From CAYRDC01 sp964422925 (GTDB taxonomy: Bacteria > Bacteroidota > Bacteroidia > Chitinophagales > S012-47), in contig CAYRDC010000003.1 of NCBI GenBank assembly GCA_964422925.1, forward strand, positions 62,001 through 126,000: 64,000 nucleotides of DNA, in the 5' to 3' direction. A program made the position numbers and the translations under genes. The notes below the pieces were generated by a model. It was not told where the DNA came from. It was given only the letters and a program-made list of their open reading frames with translations, and ran no database searches. Below, in pieces: positions 24,676 to 33,668 of the stretch (its first letter is position 1; each line of letters opens with the position of its first letter).

Positions 24676-27408
24676 ATGGGCCAAATGAAACGTGTTTACC
24701 TGTTCGGCAACGGGGCTGCCGAGGGGAATGCTTCTATGAAAGAATTACTGGGCGGCAAGGGCGCCAACCTGGCTGAAATGAACCTGATCGGGGTTCCGGT
24801 TCCGCCCGGATTTACCATTACCACCGCCACCTGCAACGAATATTTCCGGGAAGGCAAGGAGCGTGTGCTGGAACTGCTGAAATCGGAGGTCGAGAAAGGC
24901 ATCCGGCACATTGAGCAAATCGTGGGAGCGGGTTTCGGTGACGCGGAAAACCCCTGCCTGGTTTCGGTTCGCTCAGGGGCCCCGGCTTCCATGCCGGGCA
25001 TGATGGACACGGTGCTGAACCTGGGGCTCAACGATGCCTCAGTGGAAGGCATGGCTGCCAAAACAGGCAACGCCCGGGCCGCCTGGGATTCTTACCGCAG
25101 GTTCATGCAGATGTACGGGGAAGTGGTCATGGGCATGAAACCGGCCACCGACCAGGACATCAATCCCTTTGAAGAAATCATCGAGAAAAAGAAAGCCGAA
25201 CGCGGCATACAGCTCGACACCGATTTCACGGTGGACGACCTGAAAGACCTGACGGTCGCTTTCCGGAAAATCATCGCTGAATCCACCGGGCGCGAATTCC
25301 CGCAGGACGCGCGCGAACAGCTGTGGAACGCCATTGTAGCGGTGTTTGACAGCTGGATGAACGAGCGGGCCATTGTGTACCGCAGGCTGAATAAAATCCC
25401 GTCCCACTGGGGCACGGCCGTGAACGTGCAGGCCATGGTGTTCGGCAACATGGGCAGCAATTCAGCCACGGGGGTGGCCTTCACCCGCGACCCCGCCACC
25501 GGGGAAAACGAATTCATGGGCGAATACCTGATTAACGCCCAGGGCGAGGACGTGGTGGCCGGCATCCGCACCCCGCAGCAGATTACCCTGGAAGGCTCCA
25601 GGCGCTGGGCGGCCATGTCGGGCATCAGCGAGGAAGAGCGCAGGAGCAAGTATCCTTCCCTGGAGGAAGCCATGCCGGACATTTACCGCGAACTCTACGA
25701 AGTGCAGCAGAAGCTGGAAAGGCATTACCGCGACATGCAGGACCTGGAATTCACCATCCAGGAGGGCAAACTCTGGGTGCTGCAGACCCGCACCGGCAAG
25801 CGCACCGGTGCTGCCATGGTGAAGATTGCCATGGATATGCTGGACGAAGGCCTGATTGACGAAAAAACGGCTCTTTTGCGGGTGCAGCCGGAGAAGCTCG
25901 ATGAGCTGCTGCACTCGGTGTTTGATGCCGGCCCGCTGGCGAAGGCCGAGAAGCTGGCCAAAGGGCTGCCGGCATCCCCGGGGGCCGCTTCCGGGCAGAT
26001 TGTGTTCAACGCGGCCGATGCCGAAGCCTGGGCCGCGAAAGGCCGGAAAGTCATCCTGGTTCGCATAGAGACCTCTCCCGAGGACATCAAGGGTATGACC
26101 GTGGCCGAGGGCATCCTGACCACCCGGGGCGGCATGACCTCCCATGCGGCCGTGGTGGCGCGCGGCATGGGCAAGTGCTGTGTGTCGGGAGCCGGCAGCC
26201 TGAAAGTGGATTACAAGGCCGAAACCATGGAAGCCAACGGGCAGGTCTTCCGCAAAGGCGACTGGATTTCGCTGAGCGGCTCGGACGGCTTTGTGTATGC
26301 CGGGCAGATACCCACCGTGGAGCCCGAGCTGACCGGTGATTTTGCCCGCATCATGGAACTGGCCGACCGGTACGCAAAGCTCAAAGTGCGCACCAATGCC
26401 GACACGCCCAAAGATTCGAAAACGGCCCGCGATTTCGGGGCACAGGGCATCGGGCTGTGCCGGACAGAGCACATGTTCTTCGAAGAAGAGCGCATCCGCA
26501 TCGTGCGGGAAATGATCCTTGCGGATGACGAGGCCGGGAGGCGCAGGGCCCTCGACCGGCTGCTGCCCATCCAGCGCGGTGATTTTGAAGGCATTTTCAG
26601 CGCCATGCACGACCTGCCGGTCACCGTGCGCCTGCTGGATCCGCCCCTGCATGAATTCCTTCCGAAGGAACCGGACCAGCAAAAGGAACTGGCGGAAATC
26701 ATGGGTGTTGACGCGGAAACCATCCGCCAGAAGGTGGAAGACCTCGCAGAGGTGAACCCCATGCTCGGACACCGGGGCTGCCGCCTGGGCAACACCTACC
26801 CGGAAATCACCGAAATGCAGACCCGGGCCATCCTTGAGGCAGCCATCAACCTGAAAAAGAAAGGAATTCGTGCCATACCGGAAATTATGATTCCCCTGAC
26901 CGGGACGGCTGAAGAATACCACCGCCAGGAACTGGTGGTGCGCGAAACCGCCCGGAAGGTGATGGAAGAGCAGGGGGAAAGTATTGAATTCAAGGTGGGC
27001 ACCATGATTGAAATACCGCGGGCGGCCCTCACGGCCGGGCAGATTGCCGGATATGCCGAATTCTTCTCGTTCGGCACCAACGACCTCACCCAAATGACCT
27101 ACGGCTATTCCCGCGATGACATCGGCAAGTTCCTGCCTATTTACCTCGAAAAGGGCATCCTGGCCAACGATCCTTTCCAGACCATTGACCAGGAAGGCGT
27201 GGGCCGGCTGGTGGAGCTGGCCTGCAAGGAAGGGCGCCAGGCTCGCCCTGACTTGAAACTGGGCATCTGCGGGGAACACGGGGGCGACCCGGAATCCATC
27301 AGGTTCTTCCACCGCGTGGGGCTGGATTACGTGAGTTGCTCGCCTTTCCGCGTGCCCATCGCCCGGCTGGTGGCCGGTCAGGCGGCCGTCCTGGAAGAAA
27401 AAGGGTAA
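24676..27408 (+). CDS. ppdK: Pyruvate, phosphate dikinase
   Basis: PPDK interconverts pyruvate, ATP and phosphate with phosphoenolpyruvate, AMP and pyrophosphate. The 910 residues begin MGQMKRVYLFGNGAAEGNAS, then show the ATP-grasp start LLGGKGANLAEMN. The swivelling phospho-His domain has GGMTSHAAVVARGMGKCCVS (His near residue 487). The PEP-binding barrel has GLCRTEHMFF, GHRGCRLG, SFGTNDLTQMTYG and LGICGEHGGDPESI. The ATG at 24676 is chosen over a TTG 35 codons upstream, since that extension has no family resemblance and the promoter-like boxes lie within it. G+C is high, which creates long meaningless frames on the opposite strand. Confidence 0.97.
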   Translation: MGQMKRVYLFGNGAAEGNASMKELLGGKGANLAEMNLIGVPVPPGFTITTATCNEYFREGKERVLELLKSEVEKGIRHIEQIVGAGFGDAENPCLVSVRSGAPASMPGMMDTVLNLGLNDASVEGMAAKTGNARAAWDSYRRFMQMYGEVVMGMKPATDQDINPFEEIIEKKKAERGIQLDTDFTVDDLKDLTVAFRKIIAESTGREFPQDAREQLWNAIVAVFDSWMNERAIVYRRLNKIPSHWGTAVNVQAMVFGNMGSNSATGVAFTRDPATGENEFMGEYLINAQGEDVVAGIRTPQQITLEGSRRWAAMSGISEEERRSKYPSLEEAMPDIYRELYEVQQKLERHYRDMQDLEFTIQEGKLWVLQTRTGKRTGAAMVKIAMDMLDEGLIDEKTALLRVQPEKLDELLHSVFDAGPLAKAEKLAKGLPASPGAASGQIVFNAADAEAWAAKGRKVILVRIETSPEDIKGMTVAEGILTTRGGMTSHAAVVARGMGKCCVSGAGSLKVDYKAETMEANGQVFRKGDWISLSGSDGFVYAGQIPTVEPELTGDFARIMELADRYAKLKVRTNADTPKDSKTARDFGAQGIGLCRTEHMFFEEERIRIVREMILADDEAGRRRALDRLLPIQRGDFEGIFSAMHDLPVTVRLLDPPLHEFLPKEPDQQKELAEIMGVDAETIRQKVEDLAEVNPMLGHRGCRLGNTYPEITEMQTRAILEAAINLKKKGIRAIPEIMIPLTGTAEEYHRQELVVRETARKVMEEQGESIEFKVGTMIEIPRAALTAGQIAGYAEFFSFGTNDLTQMTYGYSRDDIGKFLPIYLEKGILANDPFQTIDQEGVGRLVELACKEGRQARPDLKLGICGEHGGDPESIRFFHRVGLDYVSCSPFRVPIARLVAGQAAVLEEKG

Positions 27409-27412
27409 GGGC

Positions 27413-27811
27413 TCAGTCCCTGCGGGTCAGTTTCCAGCGGGTTTCCTCATCGCACAGGTCGCAGGCAGTCACCGGCTCGCCCCGGTGGAAATGCCTGTGG
27501 GTCTTGTGGCAGTTCTGGCATTCCACTTCACCGCTCACCGGGGCAGGTTCGCCCACCCGGAACCGCATCATGGCTTTTGCGGCACTGTAGGTCGAAACCA
27601 GGAAGGGAACGATAAAAGTCAGGGCGGCCTTCCATGCGCTGAAAGCCTGCCAGTCGGCCCGCAGCAGTTCACCGCCCTGGTTGATCAGGGTCAGCAAAGT
27701 GCCGACTACCAGGGCAACCGTAAGATTTTTGCCAACCACTTCTTTGCAGAAAGAAAGTTGCAGAAACAGTTTGGAAGAAGAGGAGGCCGTATGTCTGTTT
27801 TCGGAGGGCAC
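27413..27811 (-). CDS. NrtS-like small membrane protein with CxxC pairs
   Basis: The 132-residue protein has two membrane segments: NLTVALVVGTLLTLINQGGE, and a second around WKAALTFIVPFLVSTYSAAK. The INQG and W-K-LTFIVPFLVSTYSA features resemble the NrtS nitrate/nitrite transporter family. The soluble tail carries two Cys-x2-Cys pairs (VECQNCHKTH and TACDLCDEET), suggesting a bound zinc or iron. The start is taken as GTG at 27811, because no ATG lies before the first helix. The family link is by memory of the motif and a transport role is unproven. The 3' end is convergent with ppdK. Confidence 0.6.
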   Translation of the reverse strand: MPSENRHTASSSSKLFLQLSFCKEVVGKNLTVALVVGTLLTLINQGGELLRADWQAFSAWKAALTFIVPFLVSTYSAAKAMMRFRVGEPAPVSGEVECQNCHKTHRHFHRGEPVTACDLCDEETRWKLTRRD

Positions 27812-27850
27812 GGTTTATATGGATAAGGGATTATCGCGTAACTTACGCCA

Positions 27851-28873
27851 TCACAAATGATGAATCCAGGCTCCGCTGTTGATTTGCTCGCGGATGGCAG
27901 GCAGGGAATTCAGGGCCTCCTGTTCACTGTGGCTGGTAAATATGCCCACTCTCTGAAACCCATTGGGCGCTTGCAAAATATAAGCATCATAACCTTTTTG
28001 GGTGAGTTCCTGTTTCAATTGTTCCGCGTTCCTGGAACGGGTGAACGACCCGACCACAATATAATAGCCGGAGGGTGGGGAATAGGTAGCCAGTTCAGGC
28101 AGGGTGGCGGTATTGTCAATTACCGGTTCAGCCAGGATGCGGATCATGGCCGCCAGATAGGCGGTATCCGGAAAGGCCATTTGCAGGTTTTCGTCACCAA
28201 ACAGGGCAGGAGCAGGCTGCTTGTAAGGCCGGTATTCCTGCAAGGCGCCCGTGTCGGGGCCGATGAGGTATTCCACGAACTGTGTGGCGCTCTGCCCGAT
28301 GTTGCCGTTGTAGAGCCACAGCCCGGAAAACCCAACCAGCAGGGCCAGGACGGCTGCTACGGCAATGGTGCGGGCACGGGCCTGCATGGTGCGCACGGCC
28401 AGGTTGCGGCCGGTTTCCTTCACAGCCTTTACAGCCTTGCGCTGCTGCTGCCTGCGCAGCACGGGTTTCAGCGTAAGAACCGGCAGGCCGCAGGCCTCGG
28501 GCAAAAGGTTGCTAAGCTTGTCCTGCACAAAACGGATTTCACCTTCCGGGTCCAGGAAAAGCTTGCCCAGCCCGGGCAGCATGAGGATTTCGCGGTTGCG
28601 GATGATGCGGCTACAGTGGTTGCCGAAAGCAGTCACCCGGTTCATGGCTTCTTCCCAGGAAATTTGTTCGGTTTCCATCAAGCGCGAAGCCAGCAGGGTG
28701 TCGTTGCTGCGAAGGCCGGGATTGAACACCACGGTCTTGGACGGGGGAAAGATGGTGTGGTCAACCGGGTGGAGGCGGGCCGGGGCGTAACGGGCCACAA
28801 AACCCCCGAAACCGGGAATAATCACGCATTCCCGCGTCCGGAGCAGCTCCACTATGTGCGGAATCAGGTTCAA
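27851..28873 (-). CDS. HU-CCDC81-type domain protein with membrane helix and SPOR domain
   Basis: The 340 residues combine three parts. The N-terminus is a bacterial HU-CCDC81 pair (about 1-145), with the hallmark ECVIIPGFGGFVARY followed by TVVFNPGLRSNDTLLAS and a second part with REILMLPGLGKLFLDPEGEI. A basic linker leads to one membrane helix near residues 168-187 (TIAVAAVLALLVGFSGLWLY). The C-terminus is a SPOR domain (YYIVVGSFTRSRNAEQLKQE, then a GYDAYILQAP turn). SPOR domains bind denuded septal peptidoglycan, so the HU-fold part would face the cytoplasm. The start is TTG at 28873: it reproduces the family N-terminus exactly and no ATG is available. The gene is 8 bases downstream of the barrel protein gene. 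Confidence 0.88.
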   Translation of the reverse strand: MNLIPHIVELLRTRECVIIPGFGGFVARYAPARLHPVDHTIFPPSKTVVFNPGLRSNDTLLASRLMETEQISWEEAMNRVTAFGNHCSRIIRNREILMLPGLGKLFLDPEGEIRFVQDKLSNLLPEACGLPVLTLKPVLRRQQQRKAVKAVKETGRNLAVRTMQARARTIAVAAVLALLVGFSGLWLYNGNIGQSATQFVEYLIGPDTGALQEYRPYKQPAPALFGDENLQMAFPDTAYLAAMIRILAEPVIDNTATLPELATYSPPSGYYIVVGSFTRSRNAEQLKQELTQKGYDAYILQAPNGFQRVGIFTSHSEQEALNSLPAIREQINSGAWIHHL

Positions 28874-28881
28874 CTAACGCC

Positions 28882-30519
28882 TTAGAAGTTCATAATCAGG
28901 CCGCCCATGGCATTAAAGCCATAACCGGGATAGCCGTACCACCGCTCGTGCCGGATGGAGGCCACATTGTTGACGTTAGCGAAAATATGAAAGCTGTCAG
29001 AGAATTTGTAGGTCGCGCCCAGGTTTATATCCACAACCCCTTTCAAAGTCGTGACCTGCCCGGACGGGCTGCGGGCAAATGTTTTGTTCAGGGCATAGAC
29101 ATCGGCTGAAAACCCGAGCTTTTCGTTCATCTGCCAGGTGGCGTTCAGGTTGCCTTTCAGGGTGGGCAGGTGCCAGGGTTGCACTTCATTTCGCAGCGAA
29201 TAATTGTAAAAATCACCGGAAATCAACACCCGAAACTTCTCGTTGATGGCGTAAGACACTTCCCCGTGCATGTCGAGCATCACCGTGGCGGTGTCGTAAA
29301 TGATGTCAAACCGCGAGGTGTCGGCCGCGTTGTTACGGAACAGGGGCAGGTAGTCGATGACTTTCTGGGAGAAATGCACGTCATACAACATGCGCTGGGA
29401 GGGACCTCCCTTGAAGCCCATGAAACGGTCCTGCACGCGCGAATTGCGGAACACCAGGGTGTCAGCCAGGAAGGGGTTCACGTCCGACAGGGTTTTGAGG
29501 TTGTTCTTCTCGATGCCGCCAAACCAGCCGCTGTAAAAAATGAGGGCCTTACCGATCAGCTCGCGCTGGAACACCACGTCCGGGAAGATGTAAAACCCGG
29601 CTTCATCCACGCCCCCGTTCAGCCCGATGCGCACATACCACACATCCTTGTTGAGGCGGTACCACGGGTTCACGCTGAGAATGGTGCGGTTCACCTTAGC
29701 CGTGTCGAAGGTGTAGCCCGTGTAGTCGAGCAGCAGGTTTACGCGCAGGTCGTTGCCGTCTTTGAATCGTTTGTTCAACATGCCCTTTACTATCGGATTA
29801 ATTTCCCGGTGCTGGCGGATATCGAACAGGTAATTAAAGTCAAACCTTGCCAGGTAGTCGAACGAATAGCTGGTTTTCCGGGCATTGTTGATTTGGAAGG
29901 CCCCGTTGATAAAATGGTAGGTTTGCTTTACATCCCCGGCAGGCAGGGAAGTGTCCGTGTGGTTGTAACCGTAAAACCGCACGTTATCCTGGTTGTAATT
30001 TACTTCTCCCGAAAGGGCCACCTTGTCGATGTAGTACTGCACAAAGCCGTTGCTGCGCAGCTCGCTGTATGCCTGGTTCTCAATGCCGGCCGGTGCGTTG
30101 ATAAACGATCCGTGCACGCCCCAGTTAAAGGAATTGGTTTTGTTGATATACTTCTGGTTGCGGCCGCTGTTTGCGTAAAAATCAATAAACGGCAGGGCTT
30201 TGTTGCCGGCTCCCACTTTGGCGTAAACATTTTTCAGCGGTTTAAGCGGCAGGGGTTTCATGGCTAAAGGCCGTACTTCAGGCGAGGAATAGGGCAGGTC
30301 CAGGCTGCGCGAAGGCAGGTTATAGGTTAAATCCGGTTTTTCAAAGGTAGCCTCCGGAATCTGCGGGTTGAAACGCATTTTTACGGCATCGGCCAGGATG
30401 GGCTTGTAGTTCTGGATAATGTTAATCTGCTCATTTCCGCCCTGTCCGTCATCCTGCGCATTGAGTGCCTGCGTGGCAATAGTCAGGGCAATCAGTAAAA
30501 TATATTTCGTTCCGTTCAT
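28882..30519 (-). CDS. Outer-membrane beta-barrel protein without plug
   Basis: The 545-residue protein begins MNGTKYILLIALTIATQALN with a signal peptide ending near NAQ. A short periplasmic segment follows with IINIIQNYKPILADAVK-like character (actual start of motif NIIQNYKPILADAVKMRF) and a proline/leucine-rich stretch with KPLPLKPLKNVYAK. The remainder is alternating beta-strands typical of TonB-receptor-like barrels, ending in GGLIMNF with terminal Phe. No TonB box or plug is visible. It lies 18 bases after the TPR gene and 8 bases before the HU-SPOR gene, so the three are one operon. A channel or scaffold role in the outer membrane is inferred; the substrate is unknown. Confidence 0.75.
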   Translation of the reverse strand: MNGTKYILLIALTIATQALNAQDDGQGGNEQINIIQNYKPILADAVKMRFNPQIPEATFEKPDLTYNLPSRSLDLPYSSPEVRPLAMKPLPLKPLKNVYAKVGAGNKALPFIDFYANSGRNQKYINKTNSFNWGVHGSFINAPAGIENQAYSELRSNGFVQYYIDKVALSGEVNYNQDNVRFYGYNHTDTSLPAGDVKQTYHFINGAFQINNARKTSYSFDYLARFDFNYLFDIRQHREINPIVKGMLNKRFKDGNDLRVNLLLDYTGYTFDTAKVNRTILSVNPWYRLNKDVWYVRIGLNGGVDEAGFYIFPDVVFQRELIGKALIFYSGWFGGIEKNNLKTLSDVNPFLADTLVFRNSRVQDRFMGFKGGPSQRMLYDVHFSQKVIDYLPLFRNNAADTSRFDIIYDTATVMLDMHGEVSYAINEKFRVLISGDFYNYSLRNEVQPWHLPTLKGNLNATWQMNEKLGFSADVYALNKTFARSPSGQVTTLKGVVDINLGATYKFSDSFHIFANVNNVASIRHERWYGYPGYGFNAMGGLIMNF

Positions 30520-30537
30520 GTTTGGCTGTTGCTTAGT

Positions 30538-33500
30538 TTATTCGTTATCCGGGAATGACAGGCTGTCGCTGTCGCTTTTGATCCTGGATTTTTCTCCCAG
30601 TTTCCTTTTAACTATGTCCAGTTTCTCCTTCGCCTCGTTCAGCAATGTCTGATTCCCGTTGTAATTGTTCACGATACTTTCCAGCGTGGCTTTGGCCTGG
30701 TACAGCTCTTCATTTTCTACCGCGATATCCGCAATGAGGATATAGGTTTTCACCAGCCAGTATTCATAGCCGGAATAGTTTTTCAGGACTTCATCGCAGT
30801 TGGCCGAAGCCATGTCCAGGTTACCCTGCCTGAAATACATCAGCGCGGTAAGGTATTTGGCTTCAGCCGCTTTTTCGCTGCTGGTTTGCTGGGCCGTTTG
30901 CGTGAACTCAATGATCGCTTTTTCATAATCACCGTTTTGGTAGGCCACTTTGCCGAGGTAGTAGTGGGCGTCCACCACGTTTTCCGGTGTGGATTGCGCA
31001 TCGGCAAGCACCTGCTTGGCGTAACGCACCACGTCATTCAGGCGGCCGGTTTCCCAACCAGTAAACATCAGTCCGCTCAGGGCATCCTGTCGGTTTTCCT
31101 TCAGGGAAGCAATGCTGAGCAGCTTCCGGTAATACAGGAAGGCCTTGTCGTAATCCTTCAGAAGGTAATGCCTGATTTTGGCCGCCCGGAGGAAAGACAC
31201 TTCGGAATAGGAGGTGATCCTGGGATAGTTGATCACGTACTCATAGTCTTTCAGGGCATCCGCATAGGCTTTTTCCCGGTCCAGGCAGTCGGCCCGGTAA
31301 TAGTGGGCCGTGAGGGCAAAATAACCGTCCGGGAAACGGTTCAGGTATTTGCCCAGCTCTTTTTTGGCTTTTCCGCAGTCCCCTTCGAAATAGTATTTTT
31401 CAGCGGCCTTGAACAACACCGTGTCCTGTTCGGATAAACTGGCCCCGGGCGTGTTGTCATACCAATCGGTGCGGCCGGTTTCGATGGCGATTTCCTTGAT
31501 CCGGTCCAGCGCTTCTTCCGCTTCCGGTGTGTTTGGGTAGTCGGTGGCTACCTGCTGATAATAGGCCACTGATTTGGCGTTATTGTTCATGTTATAATAA
31601 ATCAGTCCCAGTTTAAGCAGGGACTGAACGACATACAGGCTGTTTTTCTGTTTGTCCATTAATTCTTCAAACCCGGCAATGGCCCTTGTGTACTGGTTTT
31701 GAATCAGGTAGGTGTTGGCCTTCTGGTAAAGGGCGTCATCGTAGTAAATACTGTTCGGGTATTTGCTGGTGATCTGCTCCATGGCCTGTATCTTGCCTTC
31801 GGGCTTGTTCATCAGCCCGAGCAGCATGCCTTTCTGGAAATAGGCGTAATCGGTGCCGGGGTAGTTGTTGCGGATCACTTCATTGTAGCTGTCGAGCGCG
31901 TCCTGGCGCTTGTTGAGGATGAACTGGCAGTCGGCCGTGCGGAGAATGAGGTCGGGCACCACCTTCTGGCGCACGTTGCGGTAGGCCGCCTGGCCGGGGA
32001 AACGGCCGAAAGCGCTCCGGCTCCTGGCGAAGTTTGACAAGGCGCTGGCGTATTTTTCCGTTTTCATGTATACATAACCCAGTCCATAATAGGCGGTGGC
32101 TTTGGAGGATTCCGGGGGCAGGGTGTTGTTCCCTGCCAATCCCAGGAACTTATTGTAACTGCGAATGGCCTGCTGGTAATTCCCTTTGCTCAGTTCCATT
32201 TCCGCGATCCAGTAATAACATTGTGCTTCAATGGCCGGATCCAGCGGGTACTGAACCGATTTGAGGAACATTTTCCGGGCTTCCGCGTAATTTTTGTCGT
32301 TATACAATTCAACACCCCGGTAATAAGCAACAAGCTGATACGCCTCCTTGATTTTGGGCGTTTTGTCCGGAAGCGATTCGATGGTTTCTATCGCGTCCTT
32401 GTAATTATGCGAACTGATCAGAATGTCTGTCAGCAATTCACTGGCTTCTGTCCGGTATTGTGAACTGGGAAACTCCGATAAAAAAGCATTCACCGACCGG
32501 ATAGCCACATCGCCATAACCCATTTCGTAGGAGAGCTTCGCGTAGTTAAACAGGGCGTGTTCCTTAATGAACAAATCATAATCTTCCTGCGAAGCCTCCA
32601 TAAGCGGGAGCCGGGCTTTGGCTTTGTTGCCGGTTTCCAGGTAGCACAGGCCGAGCAGGTACATGGCGTTTTGTCCCAGGCTGTCATTCTGCTGGTTCAG
32701 CTCCTTGAAATTATCAATGGCTTTTTCGTAATTCCCGGTTTTATACTGGCAGTAGGCCAGCTGGTAAATATCCTCCTTCTCCATTTTCCTGACATGGCCG
32801 GCATAATATTCCAGGTAGGGCAGGGCCTCTTCATATTCGCCTTTCTCGAAGTAAGCTTTTCCGACCAGCTGGTTGATTTCGGTGAAATATTTCAGCCGGT
32901 TGGTTTCCCTGATCTTCGGCACCGCGTAATCCAGTAGATGGTCGACTTTCCCCTGCTGGTAATAAATGGAAGCAATGTAAAAGGGAACCACCTGGCCGAA
33001 ATAATTGGATTCTCCGGCTTTTTTCAGGTTTTCGAGGGCGGCATCGTATTTCCCTTCCTGGTAAAGGATGTAGCCGTAATAGTAGTGGGCCGGGTAGAAG
33101 TATTTTTCAGAATCCTTGACATCGGCAAACAGCCGTTTGCTTTTCCGGAAATCTTTCTTGAAAAAATAATCATACCCGAGCATGAACTTGTAATCCAGCA
33201 TCTGGGCCGGGTCAAGGTCAAAGATGTCGACCTGCTCGAATTGTTCAATGGAACGGGAATATTTTTTCTTGAAGTAATAATGCCGGCCAAGGTAGAAACG
33301 GGCGAGGTTGCTTTTGCTGTGGCTTGGGTTTTGCCTTAAAAAATCGGTCAGCAGTTTTTCACCGTCCGGGTTTAGCAATTCCATGGCGGAAATGGCCTGG
33401 TAATACTGGGCATTGGTCCGGATGCTGACGATATCGGGGTCGGTGGCTCTACGGGTTTCCTGCAATAATTCGTCAAATACTTTCCGGGCGCTTACAAAAT

Positions 33501-33636
33501 GCTGCTGGTCAAACAGTTCAACTCCTTCGTGGTAGCGCCTGTTCAGGTCGTGAAACCACTCTGTTTCCTGCGCTTGAACCATAAAACCTGCTGTAAGCAG
33601 GTATACCCATAGCATACTCTTCCAGGCGATTTTCAT
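30538..33636 (-). CDS. Giant periplasmic tetratricopeptide-repeat protein
   Basis: The 1032-residue protein starts MKIAWKSMLWVYLLTAGFMV with a signal peptide ending at VQAQ. Almost all of the rest is TPR helices. Recurring patterns include ARFYLGRHYYFKKKYSRSIE, LAYCQYKTGNYEKAIDNFKE, CYYWIAEMELSKGNYQQAIR and AHYYLGKVAYQNGDYEKAI. Spacing is about 34-38 residues with many Tyr/Phe, resembling the BamD/YbgF/Tol-Pal class of outer-membrane TPR proteins. A short acidic/basic tail ends the protein. No lipobox Cys follows the signal, so it is likely soluble or bound through partners. It heads the operon with the barrel and HU-SPOR proteins, suggesting an envelope scaffold that spans the periplasm. Confidence 0.85.
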   Translation of the reverse strand: MKIAWKSMLWVYLLTAGFMVQAQETEWFHDLNRRYHEGVELFDQQHFVSARKVFDELLQETRRATDPDIVSIRTNAQYYQAISAMELLNPDGEKLLTDFLRQNPSHSKSNLARFYLGRHYYFKKKYSRSIEQFEQVDIFDLDPAQMLDYKFMLGYDYFFKKDFRKSKRLFADVKDSEKYFYPAHYYYGYILYQEGKYDAALENLKKAGESNYFGQVVPFYIASIYYQQGKVDHLLDYAVPKIRETNRLKYFTEINQLVGKAYFEKGEYEEALPYLEYYAGHVRKMEKEDIYQLAYCQYKTGNYEKAIDNFKELNQQNDSLGQNAMYLLGLCYLETGNKAKARLPLMEASQEDYDLFIKEHALFNYAKLSYEMGYGDVAIRSVNAFLSEFPSSQYRTEASELLTDILISSHNYKDAIETIESLPDKTPKIKEAYQLVAYYRGVELYNDKNYAEARKMFLKSVQYPLDPAIEAQCYYWIAEMELSKGNYQQAIRSYNKFLGLAGNNTLPPESSKATAYYGLGYVYMKTEKYASALSNFARSRSAFGRFPGQAAYRNVRQKVVPDLILRTADCQFILNKRQDALDSYNEVIRNNYPGTDYAYFQKGMLLGLMNKPEGKIQAMEQITSKYPNSIYYDDALYQKANTYLIQNQYTRAIAGFEELMDKQKNSLYVVQSLLKLGLIYYNMNNNAKSVAYYQQVATDYPNTPEAEEALDRIKEIAIETGRTDWYDNTPGASLSEQDTVLFKAAEKYYFEGDCGKAKKELGKYLNRFPDGYFALTAHYYRADCLDREKAYADALKDYEYVINYPRITSYSEVSFLRAAKIRHYLLKDYDKAFLYYRKLLSIASLKENRQDALSGLMFTGWETGRLNDVVRYAKQVLADAQSTPENVVDAHYYLGKVAYQNGDYEKAIIEFTQTAQQTSSEKAAEAKYLTALMYFRQGNLDMASANCDEVLKNYSGYEYWLVKTYILIADIAVENEELYQAKATLESIVNNYNGNQTLLNEAKEKLDIVKRKLGEKSRIKSDSDSLSFPDNE

Positions 33637-33668
33637 GGTTTCAAAAGTAGTTTAAATAAAAAGCGGGA

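Noticed and set aside
25462..27312. 616-residue open frame antisense to ppdK (and several shorter ones there)
   Set aside because: High G+C in ppdK opens long antisense frames. The translation is His/Gly/Phe-rich, lacks domains and is fully contained in a certain gene.
29170..30267. 365-residue plus-strand frame opposite the barrel gene
   Set aside because: Antisense to a clear signal-peptide barrel protein; Val/His-rich shadow with no motif.
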